A stretch of 64,000 nucleotides of DNA, taken from contig NZ_CP073588.1 in the NCBI RefSeq assembly GCF_021560015.1, forward strand, positions 3,828,501-3,892,500, in the 5' to 3' direction. This document shows, piece after piece, positions 1 through 6,919 of this stretch. Below the pieces are notes generated by a model. The model searched no databases, had not been told where the DNA came from, and was given only the letters and a program-made list of their open reading frames with translations. A program made the translations under genes and the position numbers. The DNA comes from Shewanella vesiculosa. GTDB taxonomy: Bacteria; Pseudomonadota; Gammaproteobacteria; Enterobacterales; Shewanellaceae. Every line of letters starts with the position of its first letter. Position 1 is the stretch's first letter.

Positions 1-194
1 GAAATATTTACTGAGGGTGAAAAGCATAATACGAAATCGATAAGATTTTGTTCAAATAATTTGGCAGCGACTTCAGCAGCCATAATAGTCTTACCAGCCC
101 CAGGAGTTGCTAGACAAAGGAAATGTCTTTGATTTGCATGAAAGTGCTTCAAAGCGCTATTGACACACTCTGATTGCCATTGCCGTAGTTGCAT
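1..194 (-). CDS. Superfamily 2 DEAD/DEAH-type helicase, N-terminal fragment (cut by window edge)
   Basis: Only the first 64 or so codons are in the window. The start is the ATG at 194, five bases after the stop of the 179-residue gene, so the two are cotranscribed. The fragment begins with MQLRQWQ, the Q-motif-like opening of many restriction or defence helicases (an LRxWQ pattern), then carries a Walker A motif ATPGAGKT at about residues 30-37. This supports an ATP-dependent nucleic acid translocase of the SF2 type. The rest of the protein, including the DEAH box and any nuclease domain, is outside the window. It sits in a defence-rich neighbourhood, so a phage-defence role is plausible but not shown. 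Confidence 0.7.
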   Translation of the reverse strand, partial: MQLRQWQSECVNSALKHFHANQRHFLCLATPGAGKTIMAAEVAAKLFEQNLIDFVLCFSPSVNI

Positions 195-199
195 TAGAG

Positions 200-739
200 T
201 TACTTCTGTTGGTGTGCGAGAACAGATTTAATCGCTTTGATTTGACCAAGTAATTTTGAGCTATTTTCCCTTGCTAACATGTACATAAACTCAAGATGTT
301 CTTTCATTTCAGGAAATGATTTGTATAGCTGCATATACTCTTCTGATTCACCAATACTGGTGAGTAAATCAATTTCTGATTCTTTAAGGCGTTCTTTTAG
401 CAAATGAATTGGATCATGATCAGTAATATCCTGAAATTTTGATGAGGGTTTAGTACCTCCATTACGTTCATTTGTAACAAAAATTACTTGATAAAATTGC
501 TCTGTTTTTTGATAAATGACGGTTTTCTCGTTCTCTTTATTAATCTTTTTTAACAGTCCTTTCTTAACCAGTCGAACTACTTGCCTATAAATAAACTTAT
601 AGCTTTCAATAACATTTTGGTCATTAGCTGAAGCCGCAATAAATGCATCTCGTAAATGCACTATTTGGAAATTATCAAAGCTCTCATGTTGGAGGATTGT
701 ATGTAATGTGGTGCATATTTTAATTGAAACTCTCGGCAT
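200..739 (-). CDS. Unrecognised 179-residue protein upstream of helicase
   Basis: I do not recognise this family. The predicted protein is soluble, with no signal peptide or membrane segment. Residues about 20-70 look like a winged-helix-like stretch (alternating helices ending in RQVVRLVKKGLLKKI, as in 'wing' turns of regulators), and the C-terminal third is strongly helical and charged. It could therefore be a DNA-binding regulator of the helicase downstream, or a structural partner. It is followed after five bases by the helicase gene and is divergent from the XRE gene at 871. The 131-bp gap between them contains two palindromes (804-832) that could control both directions. Confidence 0.65.
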   Translation of the reverse strand: MPRVSIKICTTLHTILQHESFDNFQIVHLRDAFIAASANDQNVIESYKFIYRQVVRLVKKGLLKKINKENEKTVIYQKTEQFYQVIFVTNERNGGTKPSSKFQDITDHDPIHLLKERLKESEIDLLTSIGESEEYMQLYKSFPEMKEHLEFMYMLARENSSKLLGQIKAIKSVLAHQQK

Positions 740-803
740 ATTTCTCTCGCAAGGGGCTACATATTACTCACTACTAGAAGTAGAAGAGCATTATAAATCA
801 AAT

Positions 804-832
804 ACGGATTATAATCCGTGGCTTTATAAGCC
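804..832. promoter_or_regulatory. Tandem palindromic operator between divergent genes
   Basis: A perfect 16-bp palindrome ACGGATTATAATCCGT (804-819) is directly followed by GGCTT-TAT-AAGCC (820-832). The two centres are about 14.5 bp apart and the block ends 38 bp before the ATG of the XRE gene. This spacing and position resemble the two dimer sites of controller-protein (C-box) operators. A third, weaker repeat TTATCT/AGATAA lies at 850-867, just before the start codon. Binding by the XRE protein encoded at 871 is inference. Confidence 0.55.
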
Positions 833-870
833 GCAACTTTGGATAGTCTTTATCTTTAACGAGATAAAAA

Positions 871-1077
871 ATGAAAGACTTAGCAATCCAATTTGGCATG
901 AAATTACGGAGCAAGCGCAAAGAGTTGGGCATTTCCCAAGATAAATTGGCGTTGCTAGCCGAGATCGATCGCAGCTATGCTGGGCGAATAGAACGAGGAG
1001 AAGTTAATATTACGTTGGAAAAGGCATATCAACTCTCAGAGGTGTTAGGGTGTGACCTAAGAGAGTTGTTACCCTAA
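871..1077 (+). CDS. Small XRE/Cro-type HTH regulator (controller-protein-like)
   Basis: 68 residues, essentially one helix-turn-helix domain. The recognisable pattern is LRSKRKELGISQDKLA followed by IDRSYAGRIERGEVN and a closing helix rich in leucine, as in XRE regulators and in C proteins of restriction-modification systems. Such proteins dimerise and bind paired operators upstream of their own gene, acting as activator then repressor. Paired palindromes sit 38 bp upstream here (804-832). There is no methylase or endonuclease gene next to it. The likely targets are itself, the divergent helicase operon, or the ABC-3C-type genes that start 484 bp downstream. Confidence 0.85.
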   Translation: MKDLAIQFGMKLRSKRKELGISQDKLALLAEIDRSYAGRIERGEVNITLEKAYQLSEVLGCDLRELLP

Positions 1078-1560
1078 ATAGGGTAACCGTCAGCAAAAAC
1101 ATGTCGGCAATTGAAGATAGTATAGTTTTCATTTTGAAATTTACCTTTGAGTAAAAAGAGTTACGCTAGGAACCTAAATTGGTATGTCTATACTTATGGA
1201 AAACATAATTTGTCTTGAATCACGAAAGGTATTTCGAGTCGTGTTACATGTCGTAAAATAAATGGTACCCTCGGAGTTACAATTGGAATCAAATATGCTC
1301 TACTTTAGTAAGCTAGGTGCAGCGGGACTCAAGGATGCTGAATGACCAAACCGCACATTAGTGAACTTAATTTTTATTATTAAAGGTGTCACATAGTTAT
1401 CTAACAATCATATCCAACACTTGCCCAGCAAATAAACTAGCTCTTGTGTTTAGAGATATGACCAATTGAAATGGGAAAAGCAGATATCAAAATACTCGGC
1501 CATTTAGCTATGACGCTGAAGAAAGAAGAATTATTTAGCTGGTAGGGGAAGAATATAAAT
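1078..1560. other. Intergenic region upstream of ABC-3C-type genes
   Basis: About 480 bp without a convincing gene. A small imperfect hairpin (CGAAA-GGTA-TTTCG, extended by CACGA/TCGTG, 1221-1243) is visible. A 24-codon open frame beginning at the ATG in GAAATGGG near 1470 ends just before the SMEK gene, but it has no clear ribosome site. The promoter of the three-gene system should lie here; I could not assign it. Confidence 0.4.
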
Positions 1561-2559
1561 ATGCTTTACGACCGAAAAGAAACTATTGACCAAATCAGTA
1601 GAACTCTTTCCATATTGATGTGCGACATAAAACTGAACCAATCAATGAATGATTTTTCTATCAATATTCATGCAGAAGATTTTTTCAAGGATGTGATAAA
1701 CAAGGTTCGAGGGGCTCACTTCGTTAATGCTAACTCATCCGGTAAAAATGAAGCCTACATTGATTTAGTTGACCACAACGCTAAAAAAGTCATTCAGGTT
1801 ACAAGTACTGTTACCAAACAAAAGATTGATAATTCGCTTAAAATACTCTGTAATCCCACCTACAAAGGCTACACACTTGAAGTTCTTTATCTATTAGAAA
1901 AACCTAAAGATTTCAAAGAAAAATCTATTAATGAGTTCGAAAAAAAATATGGAATCAAAGATATATATCCTCATTTAAAAGATAGCGCAGACCTTTTAAA
2001 CGAGATTAAGGCAATGGATGGCAACAAGCTCAGCGAGCTTTATCGCCAATATTTCACCGATTTAGAAGATAAGTATACAGACGAGATTACCCTGCAAATT
2101 ATCTTTGCGCTGTTGCTCAAAGCGCAGAGTTCTGCTCGTGAGATCTACAATGACGACTTAGGTTCAATAGATTCTGACGACAAAATTGAACTCAATAGCC
2201 TTAATCCAAGAGTAACGTCCCACATCAACTTGGGACTGGATTACACATTGGCTATCTCAAACTTTGACGACCAAAGCCAAATTGGAGAACTGAGGAACCT
2301 CGTCGTTGATGGTTACTATGCTGATGTATTAAGAAAAAACCTCAGAAAGTACGCACAATCTACTGATTTGCAGGGTATGAAAGTGGCCCAGCTACACGAT
2401 TTGGCAACTAAAAATAAGATATGCTTTAACAAAATACTATTTTTACTAAAAGAAGCTATTGAGTTAGCAATCATAAAAGTAGACTTCAATAGTCAGAGCG
2501 TTTCGTGGATAATCATCGCCTATTTTTTTGAGATATGTGATGTTGGGGTGAAACAATGA
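1561..2559 (+). CDS. SMEK domain protein, component 1 of an ABC-3C-type system
   Basis: 332 residues. The N-terminal part matches the SMEK-domain pattern: an acidic residue set in YIDL (D68) followed by a strand KKVIQVTS (about 76-82). This resembles a PD-(D/E)XK nuclease core in which the usual E-x-K is replaced by Q-V-T-S. SMEK proteins are known as effector-like components of ABC-three-component systems, thought to be activated by the partner ATPase and to act on nucleic acid or on the cell. The gene overlaps the next one by 4 bp (ATGA) and is first in the operon. The C-terminal half is helical and unassigned. Family assignment is from motif and context; the enzymatic activity is inference. 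Confidence 0.75.
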   Translation: MLYDRKETIDQISRTLSILMCDIKLNQSMNDFSINIHAEDFFKDVINKVRGAHFVNANSSGKNEAYIDLVDHNAKKVIQVTSTVTKQKIDNSLKILCNPTYKGYTLEVLYLLEKPKDFKEKSINEFEKKYGIKDIYPHLKDSADLLNEIKAMDGNKLSELYRQYFTDLEDKYTDEITLQIIFALLLKAQSSAREIYNDDLGSIDSDDKIELNSLNPRVTSHINLGLDYTLAISNFDDQSQIGELRNLVVDGYYADVLRKNLRKYAQSTDLQGMKVAQLHDLATKNKICFNKILFLLKEAIELAIIKVDFNSQSVSWIIIAYFFEICDVGVKQ

Positions 2560-2786
2560 TCTTGCCATCGAAAACAGTTAAGCCGATAGACTCTTTGTAC
2601 TGCATATCCGCTTATGTCGTGAATATTATGAAAGAGGAAGAAGTCGAGTTCAACGACCTTCTAGACTTGGTAAATAAATCATACCCAAAACATGTGACTA
2701 TTGAAAAACTGCAACAGTGCCTTGATTTTCTGTTCATAATTGGCAAGGTGGAGTTACAAAATGAAACTTTTAAAGCTGTATTCTGA
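2556..2786 (+). CDS. ABC-3C-type middle component (small protein)
   Basis: 76 residues, starting inside the stop of the SMEK gene (ATGA overlap) and ending 26 bp inside the ATPase gene, so translation of the trio is coupled. The opening LPSKTVKPIDSLYCISAYV and the closing pattern LDFLFIIGKVELQNETF match the small winged-helix-like middle components (the type often called MC6) that sit between the effector and the DUF2326 ATPase. The C-terminal part resembles the 'L-G-x-[IV]-E-L' strand pair of such proteins. In these systems it is thought to bridge effector and ATPase, like kleisin/MukE-type accessory subunits. This role is taken from the family. Confidence 0.7.
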   Translation: MILPSKTVKPIDSLYCISAYVVNIMKEEEVEFNDLLDLVNKSYPKHVTIEKLQQCLDFLFIIGKVELQNETFKAVF

Positions 2787-4494
2787 TAACCCAGATTTCA
2801 AAGAAATTATCTTTAAGCCAGGACTAAACATAGTCGCTGGTTTACAGTTAAGTTCTTTCGCCAAAGACAGCTACAACGGAATAGGCAAAAGCTCCTCCTT
2901 AAGCTTGCTTCACTTAATGTTTGGAGGGTCATTTGATGACAAGAGTCCAAGTGATGTAGGCTTCAAATCATTTTTGTCTAGTTATGGTACTATGCATTTA
3001 GATTTCATGGTTGGATCGGTTCCGTACATTATCAGTAAAAACTTCGCTGAATCTGCTTATTACTTAAATAATGAAAAGATATCAAAGTCTGCATACCCGA
3101 AAAAGCTTAGGTCGCTTATCTCTGCTTGTAATACATTTGATATGAACTTCAAACCTTTGTTTAATATGTTCGCTCGCCGTTACTTACCTGGTAGAAATTA
3201 TTATGCTGGCGCACTCACTCAACAAGGTCAGCAACCTAATGACTACTATCAAATGCTATATAACTTAGTTTTGTTAGGTTTAGATACTTCATTAATCACA
3301 AAGAATAAAAAAATTGCTGAAGACATCAGAAAACTAAAGAATACTGAACAAGTACTTAACAAGCAGAAAGTCTTAATAAACGAATCTGATTTACTCGATT
3401 TAGAGGAAGAAAGGGATCGCTTAATTGAAGCTAAAGCTAACTTCATTATTGCGTTAAATTACGATGATTTAAAACATCAAGCAGATGAATTAACGCAAGA
3501 AATGGCTGTATATCGTAATAAAATATATACCAACGAAAAAGATATACGCAAAAGAATCATGACTCTTGATGCTAGCCGAGATGAGGCTATAGATATTGCA
3601 AAAATCACTGAAATTTATAAAGAGTCTGAGTTCCACTTCCCAGATAAAGTTGCTGTGCGTTTAAAAGATGCTCAGGATTTTCATATTAGAATTCAAGAAG
3701 CTAGGAAAGATCGTCTTAAAGACCAAATTTCTGAATTGCGTGAAAATAATAAGTATCTGCAAACAAAATTAGCAAATATAGAAGCAATGAGAGACAAAAT
3801 ACTTAAGGATTTGGATTCAAAAGGTGCATTGGAAGAATACAATTCTATTGGCGAACGAATTCGAACATTAGATGCCGATATAGCTGAATTGACTAGCTAC
3901 CAAACTTTGCTCGCTAAATTTGAAAAAGATAAAGCCAAGTTGGAACTTGATAAAGCAACTGTCAAAGCGGAGTCAGTAAAGTACTTAGAAGAACAGAAGG
4001 TTAAATTAAAAGATGTGGAAACAAAGTTTAGGAGCTTTGTCAAACGTTTCTATACAGATCATGGTGGAAGGCTATCTGTAACTAACTCAAAAGATGCTCA
4101 ATACCTTTATAATATTGAGCCTCATATACATAAAGATGGTTCGCAAGGCGTCAATGAAGTAAAAATATTTTGTTATGATTTGTTGTTGTTTTCTCTAAAC
4201 CCAAACGCTTTAGGTTTCTTAGCGCATGACAGTTGTATTTTTTCTGGTATGGATCCAAGACAAAAAGCGACAATGTTTAAAGTAGTATTGGAGGCTGTGA
4301 ATCAATCTGGACTTCAATATTTTGTAAACATGAATAAAGATACATATGAACAAATTCTAGGCAATGAGGGACTTGACGAAGATGACGAGTGTGTTTTAAA
4401 TAACAACGAACGCGCTCAGATAATACATGGAACTGTTCTTGAACTGTACGATGCAGATCCTAAGCATACTCTTTTTGGGCGAACATTTGGTTAA
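2761..4494 (+). CDS. DUF2326 SMC/Rad50-like ATPase of an ABC-3C-type system
   Basis: I chose the ATG at 2761, preceded by GTGGAG, giving 577 residues; an in-frame TTG at 2740 is less likely. Walker A is YNGIGKSS (K43), typical of Rad50/SMC-like ATPases. Residues about 195-430 form a long charged coiled-coil region. The C-terminal domain has the DUF2326 signature H489-D490-S491 followed by F-x-G-M-D-x-R-Q. Such proteins are the sensor/motor of ABC-three-component systems. The trio is AT-rich compared with the core genes to the right, consistent with acquisition. Function in phage or plasmid defence is inferred from family and neighbourhood. Confidence 0.8.
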   Translation: MKLLKLYSDNPDFKEIIFKPGLNIVAGLQLSSFAKDSYNGIGKSSSLSLLHLMFGGSFDDKSPSDVGFKSFLSSYGTMHLDFMVGSVPYIISKNFAESAYYLNNEKISKSAYPKKLRSLISACNTFDMNFKPLFNMFARRYLPGRNYYAGALTQQGQQPNDYYQMLYNLVLLGLDTSLITKNKKIAEDIRKLKNTEQVLNKQKVLINESDLLDLEEERDRLIEAKANFIIALNYDDLKHQADELTQEMAVYRNKIYTNEKDIRKRIMTLDASRDEAIDIAKITEIYKESEFHFPDKVAVRLKDAQDFHIRIQEARKDRLKDQISELRENNKYLQTKLANIEAMRDKILKDLDSKGALEEYNSIGERIRTLDADIAELTSYQTLLAKFEKDKAKLELDKATVKAESVKYLEEQKVKLKDVETKFRSFVKRFYTDHGGRLSVTNSKDAQYLYNIEPHIHKDGSQGVNEVKIFCYDLLLFSLNPNALGFLAHDSCIFSGMDPRQKATMFKVVLEAVNQSGLQYFVNMNKDTYEQILGNEGLDEDDECVLNNNERAQIIHGTVLELYDADPKHTLFGRTFG

Positions 4495-4565
4495 GTTTTC
4501 CTAAATAAAGATAAGAGTTCACAATTTAAACGATAGTTAGAAAAAATGAGTTGGTGTAGTGCAGC

Positions 4566-4599
4566 TATCAACTCGCTTCTAAGTTGATAAATAGAAGCG
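4566..4599. repeat. Interleaved inverted repeats (A-B-A'-B') between convergent genes
   Basis: TATCAACT (4566-4573) pairs with AGTTGATA (4582-4589). CGCTTCTA (4574-4581) pairs with TAGAAGCG (4592-4599). Both are perfect 8-bp pairs, and they interlock in A-B-A'-B' order with only two unpaired bases. In RNA this is the topology of an H-type pseudoknot or of two mutually exclusive hairpins. In DNA each pair looks like a recombinase core (8-bp arms around an 8- to 10-bp spacer). It lies between the stop of the DUF2326 gene and the stop of the ginD-like gene. No T-run follows, so it is not a classical terminator. Confidence 0.6.
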
Positions 4600-4675
4600 T
4601 TCCGATATGAATATAGGCAACATCGCCATGACACTTTGGAAGTTACATTTGAACCCAGAGTCATCTCATATGATT

Positions 4676-5122
4676 CTATTGTTGAAGTCTATTAATTCTT
4701 GACTCTAAACGACGAACTTCCTTTTTTAGTTCATCACATTCGGTTTGGTAAATCGCGATACTTTCCAGCGCCATGTTACGCTGTATCTCCATATCTTTTA
4801 ATTGTTTACGAAGATTGCGATTATCATCTCTAAATGTTCTTCTATGTTCGAGGGCTAATTCGCTTGACGCTAATCCTTCTCGAACATTTTTGTTGTGAGT
4901 TTCAATCGCGTCTCTTACATGTATATTCCAAGGGCTGTTTAATGCCATATTACTTTTAAGGCCAGCCCCACTCCATATTTCTTTAAATGACCAGGTTTGG
5001 GCAAATTTTTCTTTTCGTAGTCGTTCAATCTGCTTCCATAGTGCTTCGGTGTTTTTTTTCTTAGTATCTTCTCTATTTTGTAGCAGTCCATGCGAACTGC
5101 CTCTTGTACGGCCTTTATTCAT
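4676..5122 (-). CDS. Small coiled-coil protein, GinD/TnpC-like, last gene of recombinase operon
   Basis: 148 residues. The N-terminal half is basic (NKGRTRG start, then repeated KK and RLRKEK), and residues about 85-145 form a clear heptad-like coiled coil ending in RRLESRINRLQQ. The ATG lies inside the end of the third recombinase gene (8-bp overlap, ATGAATAA) with GAGG upstream. A small helical protein after several tyrosine recombinases is the arrangement of TnpC in Tn554-like elements and of GinD in GInt islands, where it is required for recombination. Assignment rests on size, position and coiled coil, not on a motif. Confidence 0.65.
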   Translation of the reverse strand: MNKGRTRGSSHGLLQNREDTKKKNTEALWKQIERLRKEKFAQTWSFKEIWSGAGLKSNMALNSPWNIHVRDAIETHNKNVREGLASSELALEHRRTFRDDNRNLRKQLKDMEIQRNMALESIAIYQTECDELKKEVRRLESRINRLQQ

Positions 5123-6917
5123 TGTGCGCCTCTATTGTGATCAGTTGTTTTAGCAGGCTATCAATCTCCCTTATACGTTCATTTAGATGCGACACTTTTA
5201 AGGAGTCATTCTTGAAGAATGCTATAAGCCGTTTGTTCTCACGCATACGCCATTCAAGTGTGCGTCGTTTACCATTTGCAGGAATAATGGAGTTGTTGCA
5301 ATCCGCTGGTCTGCAAGCAGACTTATTGCCAGCGCATAAAGACTTATTAGGTCTATATATACACAAACCATCATCTGTTTGTTCTATTAATGCTTTATTC
5401 GGAAGGCTCTGTAAAAATTTTATTCGGTCCTCTTTGCTCATTCCTCTAAACTCTTTCCGCAGTTTGTTAACCTCTTCAGAACCGCCGCCAATAATCGGTA
5501 TCTGATTGGTGATTAGCTCCTCATATAGTTCTTCTGAGAGTGCGAATTTTTCTTGTTGCAGCTCGATGAAAAGGTTGGGATCGCCGTAAACCTTTGTCAT
5601 TTCAATATCATAATGCTTGAGTTGGTCCTGTAACGCTTTTATCCCTAGTCCTTGTCTTACCATAATACGAGCAAACTTTTTTCTAAATTGATGGCTAGAT
5701 AAGTGCCATAACTTGCCATTATGGGTTATGTGATGATATTCAACGAACTCCTTAAGTAATTGGTTCATTCTCATCGAAGATATGGGGTGAGAAAAGTTGA
5801 GCCTATTAGATGCAAAGAGAAATTCATGTCCGTTATCGTACCGGTTTCCAAGACCAGCTTTTATTTTATCTAATACCTCGCTAATAAAAGGTAATGTTTG
5901 CCACTTGTATGCAGTTGGAACGGCCTCTAGTTTGGTACTCTTGGAAATTACGAAGCTGATTACTTGCTCTTCATCATTATAAGTAATCGATTCTGTTACG
6001 AAGTTATTTGCGGATTCAATGTTCAAAACTTCATGTATTCTCATTCCTGTAAACATCGCGATAAGAATATACCCTGCGGCTAAAAGCCTACTCTGCATGC
6101 TCCTTATATCATTTCCATTCGTTATACCAAATTCCCCATATGGAAATAGTTCTTGGTAAACAGGTTTGTAATAATGATCACCGTTTTCTTTTTTTATTAC
6201 TTTATATTTTCTGATTGTTTTGAACTTTTCTTTCGCTTCTCTTATATCAACAAGCTTTTGGTAACACTCAATCTGATCGGTGGCTTTTTCGTAAAGTTGT
6301 CTAGCTATGATGTCAGGCATTTCAATGGTTGTTTTCTCGAATCTTCCTATTGTTTTAGCTGCGTTCGCTCGTGACCATTCGGTTTCAGTTATTCCTTGCA
6401 GAAGCGATACTTTCAGTCCATCAATCAGCTTTGGGGATTGTATTTCGATATAGCTAAAGCCTTTTACTCTAGCCATTAATGTTCTATTGGTTAATTGTTT
6501 TGCTGCTATATGAGGCGTATTAATAATATCCTCTCTTAGGTTATTTACGTCTTCTTCAGTAATATCAGCTAAACGCTTTATACTGTATTTGTGCATGAAT
6601 CTAAGTAGTGTTTTTAACCCGTATCGTTGGCCTTTTACTAAGGTCGATAATTTTGGATTGGTAGGTATCGGATCGATAAGCAGTGAGTAGGTATATGCTT
6701 TAGCAATATCTAAATACACTTCGTTGCCGAGACTGCACACAGTAGTTCCATCCTGAAAGGTAAATAGATTAAAGTTAAAGGTAACATAGGCCGCTCGTAA
6801 CTCAGGATTTTCAGTACTAAAATCCCACTTATTATCGCGATAAAATGAGTTTTTCGATATCCGTATATTATCTAGAGTTAATATTGGTCTTGAAATGAGG
6901 GTTAGAATGTTATCCAT
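5115..6917 (-). CDS. Tyrosine recombinase, GinC-like (third of the operon)
   Basis: I chose the ATG at 6917, with AAGGA nine bases upstream and 2 bp after the previous stop, giving 600 residues; a longer frame from 6944 has no better ribosome site. The catalytic set of tyrosine recombinases is intact: R293 in TGMRIHEV, H409-x-x-R412 in SHQFRKK, H435 in LKHYD and the nucleophile candidate Y444 in KVYGD. About 280 residues precede the catalytic domain, more than in XerC/D-type enzymes. Residues beyond about 500 include several cysteines (CIYRPNKSLCAGNKSACRPADC), suggesting a metal-binding segment. It is expected to cut and rejoin the island ends together with its two paralogues. Confidence 0.8.
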   Translation of the reverse strand: MDNILTLISRPILTLDNIRISKNSFYRDNKWDFSTENPELRAAYVTFNFNLFTFQDGTTVCSLGNEVYLDIAKAYTYSLLIDPIPTNPKLSTLVKGQRYGLKTLLRFMHKYSIKRLADITEEDVNNLREDIINTPHIAAKQLTNRTLMARVKGFSYIEIQSPKLIDGLKVSLLQGITETEWSRANAAKTIGRFEKTTIEMPDIIARQLYEKATDQIECYQKLVDIREAKEKFKTIRKYKVIKKENGDHYYKPVYQELFPYGEFGITNGNDIRSMQSRLLAAGYILIAMFTGMRIHEVLNIESANNFVTESITYNDEEQVISFVISKSTKLEAVPTAYKWQTLPFISEVLDKIKAGLGNRYDNGHEFLFASNRLNFSHPISSMRMNQLLKEFVEYHHITHNGKLWHLSSHQFRKKFARIMVRQGLGIKALQDQLKHYDIEMTKVYGDPNLFIELQQEKFALSEELYEELITNQIPIIGGGSEEVNKLRKEFRGMSKEDRIKFLQSLPNKALIEQTDDGLCIYRPNKSLCAGNKSACRPADCNNSIIPANGKRRTLEWRMRENKRLIAFFKNDSLKVSHLNERIREIDSLLKQLITIEAHNE

Positions 6918-6919
6918 GT

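Noticed and set aside
708..944. 78-codon open frame across the operator region
   Set aside because: It overlaps the XRE gene in another frame and runs through the palindromes at 804-832, with no ribosome site.
1221..1243. Small hairpin CGAAA/TTTCG as a regulatory RNA
   Set aside because: Only five-base stems; expected by chance in this AT-rich gap.
1380..1440. Possible integron-type attachment site
   Set aside because: TCTAACAA resembles one box, but the matching simple and core sites and the imperfect hairpin are missing.
2740..2760. TTG as start of the DUF2326 gene
   Set aside because: The ATG at 2761 has a better ribosome site and matches the family start; the TTG only adds seven atypical residues.
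5104..5505. 133-codon frame on the plus strand
   Set aside because: Shadow of the third recombinase gene, which has full catalytic motifs.
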